Shown here piece after piece: positions 25,828-36,595 of a DNA stretch of 47,496 bases. The position numbers and the translations under genes are program-made. The DNA comes from Polyangiaceae bacterium (GTDB lineage: Bacteria > Myxococcota_A > Polyangia > Polyangiales > Polyangiaceae). The notes under the pieces were generated by a model. It saw only the letters and a list, made by a program, of their open reading frames with translations, was not told where the DNA came from and did no database searches. The stretch spans positions 1 to 47,496 of the forward strand of contig JABFXY010000070.1 of NCBI GenBank assembly GCA_013361525.1. The letters are read 5' to 3'. Positions within the stretch are counted from its first letter, which is position 1, and each line of letters opens with the position of its first letter.

Positions 25828-28329
25828 CTACTTGCCCACCAGATCGAATTGCTCGAGATGATACTCCTTCTTCGGTACCAGCTCGATGCGCCTCATGTAG
25901 CGCTTCTCCGCCTCGGTGACTGCGGCGCGCTCTTCGTTGCGGAGGAGATCGACGACCGCGGGGTGAGCGTTGATGACGACGCTGTAGCCCCGTAGGCTCA
26001 TCCGCTCGCGCTTGATTTGCCGCAAGATCTCGTAGGCGATCGTCTGGCGCGACTGCAGGTTGCCCGTGCCGTCGCAGTAGAAGCACGGCTCGTTCATGAT
26101 GCGGCCGAGGCTCTCCCTCGTCCGCTTGCGCGTCATCTCGATGAGGCCGAGATCGCTGATCCGGTTGAGCGTCGTCTTCGCCTTGTCCTTCGCGAGGAGC
26201 TGCTCGAGCTTGCGCCGCACCTTCTCGCGGTTGGACGCTCGCTCCATGTCGATGAGGTCGAGGATGATCAGGCCGCCGATGTTTCGGAAGCGGAGCTGGT
26301 AGGCGATCTCCTCCACGGCCTCGAGGTTCGTCTGGAGGATCGTCTCTTCGAGGTCGCGTGAGCCGCGTCCGACGAAGCGACCGGTGTTGACGTCGATGGC
26401 GGTGAGGGCCTCGGCCTGGTCGATGATGAGGTGGCCGCCCGAGGACAGCGGAACCTTGCGCGAAAGGGCGCGGCCGATCTCGTCCTCGATGCCGTACGCG
26501 TCGAAGAGCGGCTCTTCTCCTTCGTAGAGCTCGATGGCCGACACGCGGTCGGGCATGAACATCTCGACGAAGCGGCGCAGGCGCACGTACTCCTCGCGGG
26601 AGTCGATGACGATCTTCTCGATGTCGTCGGTGAAGAGATCGCGCGCGGTCTTCAGCACCAGATCGAGCTCCGCGTAGAGGTTCGCGGGGGCGCGCTCGGT
26701 CATCTCGCGCTTCTTCACGATCTCGCCCCAGAGGCGGACGAGGTAGCCGACGTCGGCTTTGAGCGCCTTCTTGGTCAGGCCTTCGGCGAGCGTGCGGACG
26801 ATGAGGCCGCCTTGCGGAGGCTTCATCGCCTCGATGGCTTCGCGCAGGCGCGCGCGCTCTTTGTCCGAGCCGATGCGCTTCGAGATGCCGACGTGCTCGA
26901 CGGTCGGCAGGTACACGACGTAACGACCCGGCAGCGAGATGTGGCTCGTGACGCGCGCGCCCTTGGTGCCGATCGGCTCCTTGGACACCTGCACGATGAC
27001 CTCTTGGCCTTCGCGGACGACGTCGCGGATGGGCGTCGACTTCGAGACGCGGAGAGGATCCTTCGCGCGTGCGGCGCTGCTGCGACCGTCGCGCTTGTCG
27101 TTGCCCTGGCGTCCGCCGCTCTGCCCTGCTTGGCCACGCCGCCCGTCTTGCCTGCGGCCGTCTTTGCCGCGCTGCTTGCGGTCCGAGCCCTGGCGGTCGC
27201 GACCCTGCTGCTGCGGTCGGCCACCGCGCTCGTTCGACGGCTCCTGACGTCCACCGCGGCCTTGCGGCTGAGGCTCGCGCGGAGCGGGCTGCGGCGCAGC
27301 TTCTGCTGCTGCACCTTCGGGCTTCGTTCGGCCACGGCGGCGACGGCCGCGACCACCTCGTCGCGTGCGGGCACGCGGCGCTTTCAGCGCGGCGTCGTCT
27401 TCGCCCGTCGCCTGCTCCGCACCCTCGGGCGCGCCGGTCGCGTCGGCTTCTGCCGCGACCTCTTCTTCGCCCTCGCCCTCTTCAGCCTCTTCGGCTTCCT
27501 CGACGTCTGCGTCGCGGGTCGCCGGCTCGACGAAGGCCTCGGCGATCGACTCGACCTCGATGGCCTCCACCTCGACGTCGTCGGCCTCGGCGTCCTCTTC
27601 GTCGTCCGCGTACGCGGGCTCGTCGTCGTCGTCGGCTGCGCTGGGCTCGTCGTCGTCGTCGGCTGCGCTGGGCTCGTCGACATCGGCGTCGCCAACGTCG
27701 GGCTCTTCAGCGTCGAGAGCCTCGTCCGCTTCGGTCGCGTCGGTGTGAGCGCCGTCTTCGTCCTCGTCTTCGTCCTCGTCCTGGTCGACTTCCTCGACGT
27801 CGTCGTCCGTCGACCGATCCGGCACCGTCTCGACGCCGCCGCGGACGCTGACGAGCTCTACGTCTTCGTCGTCTTCCTCGACGACCTCGGCCGCGGTCAC
27901 CGCCTGGACCGGCGGAACGGCCTCGCGCGGCGCGGCGGGGGCGTGGCGGTCGCGGCCACGCGTGCGTCGCTGCTGCTGTTGCTGCCGCGGCTGCTCTTGC
28001 GGCTGCTCCTCCTCCTCGGCGACATCGTCGTCGGAGTCTTCTTCGGTGGCGCGGGTCGTGCCTTGCCGCTTGCCGGACAGGTACGCGTCGAGGTCGTCCG
28101 GACGAATCAGATCCTCGACGTGGAGGAACGCTGCGCGCTCTTGTCCGATGTCGATGAACGCGGCCTGCATGCCGGGGAGCACGCGGCTCACCTTGCCGAC
28201 GTAGACGTTGCCGAGGGTGCCGCGGGCTCCGTGCCGCTCGAGGTGGAGCTCCGCGATGATGCCGTTTTCGATCAGCGCGACGCGCGTCTCGCAGATGTCG
28301 ACGTTGATGACGAGAATGTTCTTTGCCAT
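25828..28329 (-). CDS. rne: RNase E/G family endoribonuclease with large insertion in the S1 domain
   Basis: An 833-residue ribonuclease for mRNA decay and rRNA/tRNA processing. The S1 domain begins normally (VYVGKVSRVLPGMQAAFIDIG, cited in part, residues 43-62; FLHVEDL). It is interrupted at about residue 86 by an insertion of about 345 residues and resumes at STPIRDVVREGQEVIVQVSK (431-450). The insertion has an acidic part (about 95-315, many DEDED runs) and a basic Arg/Gly/Gln part (about 318-425, TRRGGRGRRRRGR). The catalytic core is complete: LTAIDVNTG and ILDLIDM carry the metal-binding aspartates, and CFYCDGTG forms the zinc link. There is no long C-terminal tail, so the disordered scaffold seems to have moved into the S1 loop. 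It is preceded by a hairpin-rich leader. Confidence 0.94.
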   Translation of the reverse strand: MAKNILVINVDICETRVALIENGIIAELHLERHGARGTLGNVYVGKVSRVLPGMQAAFIDIGQERAAFLHVEDLIRPDDLDAYLSGKRQGTTRATEEDSDDDVAEEEEQPQEQPRQQQQQRRTRGRDRHAPAAPREAVPPVQAVTAAEVVEEDDEDVELVSVRGGVETVPDRSTDDDVEEVDQDEDEDEDEDGAHTDATEADEALDAEEPDVGDADVDEPSAADDDDEPSAADDDDEPAYADDEEDAEADDVEVEAIEVESIAEAFVEPATRDADVEEAEEAEEGEGEEEVAAEADATGAPEGAEQATGEDDAALKAPRARTRRGGRGRRRRGRTKPEGAAAEAAPQPAPREPQPQGRGGRQEPSNERGGRPQQQGRDRQGSDRKQRGKDGRRQDGRRGQAGQSGGRQGNDKRDGRSSAARAKDPLRVSKSTPIRDVVREGQEVIVQVSKEPIGTKGARVTSHISLPGRYVVYLPTVEHVGISKRIGSDKERARLREAIEAMKPPQGGLIVRTLAEGLTKKALKADVGYLVRLWGEIVKKREMTERAPANLYAELDLVLKTARDLFTDDIEKIVIDSREEYVRLRRFVEMFMPDRVSAIELYEGEEPLFDAYGIEDEIGRALSRKVPLSSGGHLIIDQAEALTAIDVNTGRFVGRGSRDLEETILQTNLEAVEEIAYQLRFRNIGGLIILDLIDMERASNREKVRRKLEQLLAKDKAKTTLNRISDLGLIEMTRKRTRESLGRIMNEPCFYCDGTGNLQSRQTIAYEILRQIKRERMSLRGYSVVINAHPAVVDLLRNEERAAVTEAEKRYMRRIELVPKKEYHLEQFDLVGK
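27617..27670. repeat. two perfect 27-bp tandem copies inside the RNase insertion
   Basis: The unit spans 27617-27643 and is repeated exactly at 27644-27670; it encodes DEPSAADDD in the acidic part of the S1 insertion, and a third degenerate unit (DEPAYADDE) adjoins it. This points to growth of the insertion by tandem duplication. Confidence 0.85.
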
Positions 28330-28456
28330 GGGCGTGCTCGCGCTTCGGGAGCGCGAGCGGGGGATAAAAGGTCTTTGGATGGTGCCGATCCCCGCCGAGG
28401 CTCGCGCAGACCGTGGGTCGCGCTCGGATGCGTCACCGCCGATGTCCCCTGCCGCC

Positions 28457-28511
28457 TTCGCGCAAGATGCTTGCGCGAACAGAAACGAAGTGTGCGCAAG
28501 CTATTTTGCGC
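28457..28511. promoter_or_regulatory. two related stem-loops upstream of the RNase E/G gene
   Basis: Stem-loop 1 (28457-28479) is perfect: TTCGCGCAAG, loop ATG, CTTGCGCGAA. Stem-loop 2 (28494-28511) has GCGCAA / TTGCGC. Both are followed by TTGCGCGAACRGAAA, so the unit looks duplicated with a 35-base period. They lie 130-180 bases before the RNase start. They could be a leader structure for feedback cleavage, as known for E. coli rne, or twin operators. Confidence 0.5.
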
Positions 28512-28617
28512 GAACGGAAAAATGGTGCGCGATGGGCCGCGCGAGCAGTGAAAGCGGTGCGCCGGGGTGGCGCGGGGGCAGGACGGTGTGGAGATCCTGA
28601 GCTTCGGGTAGAACCGG

Positions 28618-28652
28618 CGGCCCCTCTTCGGAAACGATCCTGGGAGGGGCCG
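28618..28652. terminator. inverted repeat in the RNase upstream region
   Basis: A perfect 9-bp stem (CGGCCCCTC / GAGGGGCCG) with a 17-base loop lies about 160 bases beyond the stop at 28813 and 290 bases before the RNase start. It may end the transcript of the gene at 28813 or belong to the RNase leader. No U-run follows. Confidence 0.4.
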
Positions 28653-28812
28653 TGCGCGCGCTCCAGATCAGCTGAAACGCAGGCAGCGTACGTCTTCCAT
28701 AGGCACCGGCGCGTTCAACGCGCGGACCCATGTGCCGCGGACACTACGCCGAGCCCCACCCCGGCGCAACCCCCCCGTTTCGCGCGCGCGTTTGCCCGGT
28801 GATTGCGGCGGG

Positions 28813-29475
28813 TTACTCGAAAAATTGCAGGATCAGCCGCGCATCCTCGAATCGCTCGGCGCTCAATCGGACGGCGATGGCTGCCTCGGGCGCCTTCACG
28901 CCGACCGGAAGGACCTCGAGCACGATCTCGCCACTTCGCTCGCCTCTGCGGACGATGAACTGGCGTTCGCTCAGGCTCGGTGCGCGACGCGGAAGCGGCG
29001 GTGGCCTTCGCTTGGGCGACGCAGGCAAGGCAGGCAACGCGGGGTAGGTGTCCGCGGGCAGCGTCGATCGCATGGGCGGCGGCGCCACATCCGGCAGACG
29101 GCGCTCGCCCGACGATGGCGGAGGCAGCAGCTGTGATGACGTCAGCGTCGGCCGAGGTCCTGTTTTTCCGCGGTCGCCTTCGACGAACCGAGCCGCGCTG
29201 GGGTTCGCGCGCGGAACCGGCGAAGGAAGCCGCGGCAATGGACCCGAGCGCGGCTGTGAAGGCGGTGGGGGCGGAGGCCTGCCCGATTGCGGCTTGAGGG
29301 ATCGCGACAAGATCGCCCAATCGCCCTCGCCTTTCGACGAGGGGCTCGCGAGCTCGATCGATGGAGGCGCGGACCCGGTCGAGCGATCGACCGCGACCCA
29401 CCCCGATGATCGAGCGTCGTCCGGCGGCGCAGCGATGGTGTCCACCGTCGAGGACTTCGGCTCCGTCCCGCTCAT
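28813..29475 (-). CDS. uncharacterised Pro-rich protein
   Basis: A 220-residue protein of unknown function. The ATG at 29475 has a purine-rich GGGGAGGGGG just upstream; an open frame runs 12 codons further. Residues 1-150 are low complexity and rich in Pro, Ser and Arg (GRPPPPPPSQPRSGPLPRLP in the middle) and are probably disordered. The C-terminal 60 residues look folded (QFIVRRGERSGEIVLEVLPVG, EDARLILQFFE). No signal peptide or known domain is seen. Composition fits a real high-GC gene, but the lack of a family makes this a tentative call. Confidence 0.65.
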   Translation of the reverse strand: MSGTEPKSSTVDTIAAPPDDARSSGWVAVDRSTGSAPPSIELASPSSKGEGDWAILSRSLKPQSGRPPPPPPSQPRSGPLPRLPSPVPRANPSAARFVEGDRGKTGPRPTLTSSQLLPPPSSGERRLPDVAPPPMRSTLPADTYPALPALPASPKRRPPPLPRRAPSLSERQFIVRRGERSGEIVLEVLPVGVKAPEAAIAVRLSAERFEDARLILQFFE

Positions 29476-29588
29476 GGTTTCCCCCTCCCCCATGAGCCCG
29501 CGGAGCAACAAGCGAACCCGGGGATCTCGCGCGCGCGTGTAGCAACGGCGTCACGCTGGCGATGAACGCCACTCGTCGTCGCCGCGAT

Positions 29589-29617
29589 ATGCGAGCCCGT
29601 CGAGGCTGGGCTCGCAT
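29589..29617. terminator. strong hairpin between two small genes
   Basis: A perfect 10-bp inverted repeat (ATGCGAGCCC / GGGCTCGCAT) with a 9-base loop lies 60 bases beyond the stop at 29677 in the minus direction. It could terminate that gene. TTTCCC follows on the plus strand only, so intrinsic termination for the minus strand is not certain. Confidence 0.45.
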
Positions 29618-29676
29618 TTCCCTACGCACACGCAGAGGCGTTGAGCATCCACGCGAAGAGCCGCGACCCGCCGTCT

Positions 29677-30096
29677 TTAGACGGTGCGACGCGACGGCGG
29701 CTGCGAGACCGGCCGCTCCGCGGTTGCGCCTGCCTCGGGAGGCAGGGGCTCGGCGAGGACGCCGAACGCGACGTCGTAGATCGCCGCGCCGAGACGGATG
29801 CCGTCGTTCGACAGAAGCCCGCCGCGACGCAGCACGGAGCGAAGCGTAAGGAGGCTGCCCGTCAGACCGTAGGGGTCGCTGTCGCCGTTACGACGACCCA
29901 GGATGCGCAGCCCATCCGTCAACGCGAAGCGGCGACCGTCCGCGAGATCGAGGATGGCACCGGTGCGCGTCGCGACGCCGGTGCGCTTCCACTCTTCGAG
30001 GATCGCGTCCGACACGAAGCCGTCGCCCAGCAACGCACCCGCGCCCCCGTCGACGCGGGGAAACGAGGTGGAACGGTTGAAGCGCGGCATGGTCAT
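29677..30096 (-). CDS. uncharacterised small protein
   Basis: A protein of about 139 residues and unknown function. Three in-frame starts lie close together: GTG at 30117, ATG at 30096 and ATG at 30090; I favour 30096 because AAGAG stands about 10 bases before it. The body contains GVATRTGAILDLADGRRFAL, ILGRRNGDSDPYGLTG and LRLGAAIYDVAFG-like text, which read as a beta-rich fold with regularly placed glycines. The C-terminus (PEAGATAERPVSQPPSRR) is disordered. There is no signal peptide or known domain. It stands alone between two hairpins. Confidence 0.62.
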   Translation of the reverse strand: MTMPRFNRSTSFPRVDGGAGALLGDGFVSDAILEEWKRTGVATRTGAILDLADGRRFALTDGLRILGRRNGDSDPYGLTGSLLTLRSVLRRGGLLSNDGIRLGAAIYDVAFGVLAEPLPPEAGATAERPVSQPPSRRTV

Positions 30097-30299
30097 AACG
30101 GAAGTTCTCTTTTGCACTGCCCATGCCGTTCATTGCTACAGGCACGGGTTTTTCTGACGAAGCGGATCGGAACGCGGCGTTGCGCGGGCAACCATCGACG
30201 CCCGTGCTCACGAATACGGACAAACGAGGTCGTCGGTTCATTCATCACCGCGCGCGTTTTCTTCGATCACACCATCGAACGATGAAAAGTTGGCGGAGC

Positions 30300-30322
30300 G
30301 GCGTCTCGTGATCCGAGACGCC
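30300..30322 (-). terminator. intrinsic terminator downstream of mutS2
   Basis: A perfect 9-bp stem (GGCGTCTCG / CGAGACGCC) with a 5-base loop, 65 bases after the mutS2 stop. On the minus strand it is followed after about 10 bases by AACTTTTC. The placement fits the end of the sigma-54 activator-mutS2 unit. Confidence 0.6.
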
Positions 30323-30386
30323 GATGCAATCGTTGACGGTGATCGCGACCCGCGTGTCAGAGCGGCGGGTCCTCGGATCGCGCGGA

Positions 30387-32837
30387 TCAGCGAAGCCAGA
30401 CGACCGTCACACCGTCACCGCCCTCGCGAGGCTCGCCCGCACGCATTCGATCGACGTAGCTCGATGCGTTGAGCGCTTCGCGGAGCGCTTGTCGGAGCGC
30501 GCCGGTGCCGTGGCCGTGGATGAGAAATGCGACGCGTTTTCCCGAGCCGACGCAGCGATCGAGGAACTGCTCCGCCATCGAAACCGCTTCGTGCACACGC
30601 AAGCCGCGCAGGTCGACCGTGTTGTCGCTCGTTTGAAGAGGGACGTCGGGATCCGCTGCGGCATCGAGCACGATCTGCTTGGGTGCCTCGCGCTTTCCTC
30701 CACCGCTGCGCGTGCTCGCGGGCTGCGTACCCTTCTTCGCGCCGCTCGATGTACGTCGCACTTCGTCGATGGACGCGAGCAGCTTGAGCGGACCCGCGGC
30801 GACGCGCACCTGACCCGACGCGAGCACCTCGAGGACCTCGGCATCGGTGCGAAGCCGAGGCACGAACACCTTCATTCCCGGGAAGAGCTCGCCCGCTTTC
30901 ATCCCGGCTGCTTCGACGGTGGCGGGTGCAGCGCGCGGCAATTCGAGCGGGCCGCCGATCGCGACCGTCGCTGCCACTTTGTCGATCGAGCGCTCGGCAT
31001 CCGCGAGCTCGCGCGCGTCGAGCTTCGTTGCTCGAAGCCGAGCCTGCGCAGCTCGCAGCTCTTCGCGCGCTCGTTTGATGCCCGTCAGCAGCGCTTCGTT
31101 CTCTTTCTGGACGGTGCCTCGCTCCTTCGAGGAGAGGCGCTCGATCTCGGCGTCGAGGTCGCGTTGCTTGTCGTGAAGGATTTGCGCTTCGCGGCGAGCC
31201 TGATCACGCAGGGTGTCGAGCTCGCGACGATCCGCGGCGAGCCGCTCGACCAGCTGGCTCACCTTCAACGTGTCGTGCGAGAGAAAACTTTCAGCGCGCT
31301 CGACGAGGTGGGAGGGGACCCCATAGCGGCGCGCCACCGCGAGCGCGCTCGATGCGCCGGGCACGCCGGAGACGACGGCGAACGTCGGCTCCATCTTCTC
31401 GAAGTCGAACCCAACCGACGCGTTTTGGAAACGATCGTCCGTGAGGGCGAGGACCTTCAAGCCTTCGTAGTGCGTGGTGCACGCGACCGCACCTCCGCGC
31501 GCGGCGAGCGACTCGAGAACCGCCGTCGCGAGCGCTTCACCCTCACGCGGGTCGGTGCCGGAGGCCACCTCGTCGAGGAGCACCAGCGAGCCGATGTGCG
31601 TCGCGTCGAGGATCTCGACCAGGTTGCGCACGTGCGCGCTGAACGTCGACAGGTTCTTCGCGAGGCTCTGCTCGTCACCGACGTCGGTGAGGACCTCGTC
31701 GACGAGCGCGACCATCGAGCCCTCGGCGGCGGGGACGGGCATGCCCATCCGCAACATCAGCGCCGTGAGACCGAGTGTCTTCAGCGCGACGGTTTTGCCG
31801 CCCGCGTTCGGTCCTGACATCACGAGCACCTTGCCCGCGCGGACCGACAAATCGCTCGGGACGACGTCGACGCCGTCGAGCTGGAGGATCGGATGTCGCG
31901 CGCGGATGAGCTCGATGCGCACGTCGCCGGGCTCGCGGCCCTCGGGGATGTCGGGCGTGATGAGGCGAAGGTCGACGGCGAGCTTCGCTTGTGCTCTTCG
32001 CACATCCGCGGCGGCGAGCGCGTCGACGGCGCCTGCAACGGATTCGATCGACTCTGCGATGAGCGTCCCGAGGCGTCGGAGAACGGCCTCCTCCTCCTGG
32101 AGGACCATCGCGTCGAGCACCTTGTGACGGTTGCCCATCGACACGATGACCCGGGGCTCGACGAACAACGTCGCGCCGCCGGAGCTCGCACCGTGCACGA
32201 TGCCCGGGAAACGCTCGTGCGCGTCGGCGCGGACCGGCAACACGTAGCGGCCATCGCGCTCGGTCCAATACGAGTCGGAGAGGATCGACGCGTACTTGGC
32301 GAGCAGCTCCTCGAGCCTTCGAACGATGCGGTCGCGCGAGGTCCTCAGCTCGGCGCGCAGCTCGGCGAGACGCTCCGAGGCGGCGTCGGCGATCGTGCCG
32401 TCCGCCTCGAAGGAGCGCTCGAGCTCGGCGGCGAGCTTGTCGAGCTCCGGGTCGGTGTCGCACGAGACCGCGAGGAGCGGCGCTTTTTCGCGCTGGGATC
32501 GCAAGAACTTCCGCAGCTTTCGCGCGCCGATCAGCACCTTCGTGAGATCGCGGACCTCCTCACCGGAGAGCGTTGCGCCGAGGCGCGCGCGTCCGATCGC
32601 TTCGCCGACGTCCGGGATCGCGGCCAGCGGCAGCGGCTCACCTTGGTCGTCGAGCTTGCGCGCTTCGTCGATCTCCCCGAGGGATCGAACGACGTCCTCC
32701 CGCGCGGTCAGGAAGGGGAGCGCGTGCGCACGACGGCTCCCGGCCTCGCTCACACAACGTTGTGCGAGCGCTCCGGTGATCCTGTCGAGCTCCAGATCGG
32801 CGCGAGCTTTGGGCCGCGCCCCTTCACGATCGAGCAT
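30387..32837 (-). CDS. mutS2: MutS2 family ATPase/nuclease
   Basis: An 816-residue MutS2 protein. The MutS core is present without a mismatch-recognition domain: VLPVRADAHERFPGIVHGAS in part, Walker A GPNAGGKT (342-349), Walker B LVLLDEVASGTDP and the following CTTHYEGLK. A coiled coil (about 510-620) precedes a KOW-like segment (about 635-690), and the C-terminal Smr nuclease domain (about 736-816) has VDLRGLRVHEA and HGHGTGALR. MutS2 proteins suppress recombination and, in Bacillus, rescue collided ribosomes. The gene starts 23 bases after the sigma-54 activator stop and is probably in the same transcript. Confidence 0.95.
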   Translation of the reverse strand: MLDREGARPKARADLELDRITGALAQRCVSEAGSRRAHALPFLTAREDVVRSLGEIDEARKLDDQGEPLPLAAIPDVGEAIGRARLGATLSGEEVRDLTKVLIGARKLRKFLRSQREKAPLLAVSCDTDPELDKLAAELERSFEADGTIADAASERLAELRAELRTSRDRIVRRLEELLAKYASILSDSYWTERDGRYVLPVRADAHERFPGIVHGASSGGATLFVEPRVIVSMGNRHKVLDAMVLQEEEAVLRRLGTLIAESIESVAGAVDALAAADVRRAQAKLAVDLRLITPDIPEGREPGDVRIELIRARHPILQLDGVDVVPSDLSVRAGKVLVMSGPNAGGKTVALKTLGLTALMLRMGMPVPAAEGSMVALVDEVLTDVGDEQSLAKNLSTFSAHVRNLVEILDATHIGSLVLLDEVASGTDPREGEALATAVLESLAARGGAVACTTHYEGLKVLALTDDRFQNASVGFDFEKMEPTFAVVSGVPGASSALAVARRYGVPSHLVERAESFLSHDTLKVSQLVERLAADRRELDTLRDQARREAQILHDKQRDLDAEIERLSSKERGTVQKENEALLTGIKRAREELRAAQARLRATKLDARELADAERSIDKVAATVAIGGPLELPRAAPATVEAAGMKAGELFPGMKVFVPRLRTDAEVLEVLASGQVRVAAGPLKLLASIDEVRRTSSGAKKGTQPASTRSGGGKREAPKQIVLDAAADPDVPLQTSDNTVDLRGLRVHEAVSMAEQFLDRCVGSGKRVAFLIHGHGTGALRQALREALNASSYVDRMRAGEPREGGDGVTVVWLR

Positions 32838-32860
32838 CGGCTTGGCGGACGGTCGCGAGC

Positions 32861-34780
<1,920 letters not shown>

Positions 34781-34858
34781 GTTGGTGTTGTCTCGCAGGT
34801 CAGCATACCGCCTTGTGGGGTTGGAGCGCGCCGGCAGTTTTGGAGCGGTAAGGCTGCT

Positions 34859-34953
34859 ATTTCTCCCCCCCGGCCCCCCTCACTTCGTGAGGGGGAGTTT
34901 CACGACGACGGTGTTCCCCCCTCACGGAGTGAGGGGGGGTTAGGGGGGAGAAA
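34859..34953. repeat. nested palindromic element between the sigma-54 activator and pccB
   Basis: The outer arms ATTTCTCCCCCC and GGGGGGAGAAAT are perfect complements at the two ends. Each half also holds its own hairpin: CCCCCTCACTTCGTGAGGGGG-like on the left (about 34874-34894) and CCCCCCTCAC-GGA-GTGAGGGGGG on the right (34915-34937). The whole could fold as one long stem or as two hairpins side by side. It lies 44 bases beyond the pccB stop, so it may act as a terminator as well as being a mobile-like intergenic repeat. Confidence 0.85.
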
Positions 34954-34996
34954 TGGCGGCCTCAACCTGTCGGAAATGCGCCGCGCTCCTGCTCCG

Positions 34997-36577
34997 TCAC
35001 AACGGGATATTCCCGTGCTTTCGCCGCGGGGTGGCGTCGCGCTTGGTCGCGAGGAACTCGAGCGCGTGGCCGAGGCGGCGGCGGAGGAGGCGAGGGTGGA
35101 CCACCTCGTCGATGAAGCCGAGCTCCGCGGCCTTGAACGGGTTCGCGAACTTCTTCTTGTACTCCTCGATGAAGCTCGCCCGCGCGGCGGCAGGGTCGCT
35201 CGCCTGCTGGATCTGGTTTCGGTAGACGATGTTGACCGCGCCGTCGGGGCCCATGACCGCGATCTCCGCGGTGGGGAAGGCGAGGTTGTAGTCCGCGCGG
35301 ATGTGCTTCGACGCCATCACGTCGTACGCGCCACCGTAGGCCTTGCGCGTGATGATGGTGATCTTCGGCACCGTGGCCTCGGCGAAGGCGTAAAGCAGCT
35401 TTGCGCCGTGGGTGATGATGCCGCCGTACTCCTGATCCGTCCCCGGCAAGAACCCGGGCACGTCGACGAAGGTGACGAGCGGGATGTTGAAGCAGTCGCA
35501 AAAGCGCACGAACCGTGCGGCTTTGATGCTCGCCTTGATGTCGAGGCAGCCGGCGAGGAACGCGGGCTGGTTCGCGACGATGCCGACCGGGCGGCCGCCG
35601 ATGCGCGAGAAGCCGACCACGATGTTCTGCGCGTAGCGCTCGTGGATCTCGAAGAGGTCGCCGTCGTCGACGACCGCACGCACGACGTTTTTGATGTCGT
35701 ACGGCTTGTTCGACTCGACCGGGACCATGCCCTCGAGCTCGGGAAGCTCGCGGTCGATCGGGTCGGCGCCCGTGGCGCGCGGGGGATCCTCCGCGTTGTT
35801 CGCGGGGAGGAAGCTCAGGAGCTCGCGCACCTTGGCGATCGCGCCGGGGTCGTCGTGGGCCGTCAGGTGGCAGACGCCGCTCTTCGCCGCGTGGGCGGAA
35901 GCGCCGCCGAGGGCTTCCTTCGTCACGTCCTCGTTGGTCACCGTCTTGATGACCTCGGGCCCCGTGATGAACATGTACGACGACTTCTCGACCATCACGA
36001 TGAAGTCGGTGATGGCGGGCGAGTACACGGCGCCGCCGGCGCACGGGCCCATGATCAGGCTGATTTGCGGCACGACGCCGCTCGCCTGGGTGTTGCGCCA
36101 GAAGATCTCCGCGTAGCCGGCGAGGGACTCGACGCCCTCTTGGATCCGCGCGCCGCCGGAGTCGTTCAAGCCGACGACGGGGATGCCCGTCTTCACGGCG
36201 AAGTCCATCAGCTTGCAGATCTTCTGGGCGTAGGCGCCGGAGAGGCTCCCACCGAAGACGGTGAAGTCTTGCGCGAAGACCGCGACCTTGCGGCCGTCGA
36301 CCTTGCCCCAGCCGGTGACGACGCCGTCGCCGGGGACCTTCTGCTTGTCCATGTCGAAGTCCGTGCAGCGATGCTGCACGAACCGATCGATCTCGACGAA
36401 GCTGCCCGGATCGCAAAGCAGCTCCACGCGCTCGCGCGCGGTGAGCTTGCCTGCTTCGTGTTGCTTGTCGATGCGCGCTTGGCCGCCGCCGGCGAGAGCG
36501 CGTCGATTCAAATCATCCAACGCCGCGAGCTGCACGGCGCGCGGATCTGCACTAGCAGGAGGCCGGCTCGAGCTCAT
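34997..36577 (-). CDS. pccB: acyl-CoA carboxylase, carboxyltransferase (beta) subunit
   Basis: A 526-residue PccB/AccD-type subunit that transfers the carboxyl group from carboxybiotin to propionyl-CoA or another acyl-CoA. Visible motifs: KLTARERVELLCDPGSFVEI, the oxyanion-hole glycines in NDSGGARIQEG and MGPCAGGAVYSPA, FVDVPGFLPGTDQE, and RKAYGGAYDVM. The length and the C-terminal PRLLRRRLGHALEFLATKR in part fit propionyl-CoA carboxylase beta. The biotin carboxylase subunit is not nearby. The ATG at 36577 has no clear Shine-Dalgarno, but the small basic gene stops 18 bases before it, so it may rely on translational coupling. Confidence 0.92.
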   Translation of the reverse strand: MSSSRPPASADPRAVQLAALDDLNRRALAGGGQARIDKQHEAGKLTARERVELLCDPGSFVEIDRFVQHRCTDFDMDKQKVPGDGVVTGWGKVDGRKVAVFAQDFTVFGGSLSGAYAQKICKLMDFAVKTGIPVVGLNDSGGARIQEGVESLAGYAEIFWRNTQASGVVPQISLIMGPCAGGAVYSPAITDFIVMVEKSSYMFITGPEVIKTVTNEDVTKEALGGASAHAAKSGVCHLTAHDDPGAIAKVRELLSFLPANNAEDPPRATGADPIDRELPELEGMVPVESNKPYDIKNVVRAVVDDGDLFEIHERYAQNIVVGFSRIGGRPVGIVANQPAFLAGCLDIKASIKAARFVRFCDCFNIPLVTFVDVPGFLPGTDQEYGGIITHGAKLLYAFAEATVPKITIITRKAYGGAYDVMASKHIRADYNLAFPTAEIAVMGPDGAVNIVYRNQIQQASDPAAARASFIEEYKKKFANPFKAAELGFIDEVVHPRLLRRRLGHALEFLATKRDATPRRKHGNIPL

Positions 36578-36595
36578 CGCGGCGAGGAGAGCGAA

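Noticed and set aside
26431..28551. A 706-codon open frame on the plus strand
   Set aside because: It is antisense to the RNase E/G gene; the valine/leucine-rich runs mirror the Asp/Glu codons of the acidic insertion.
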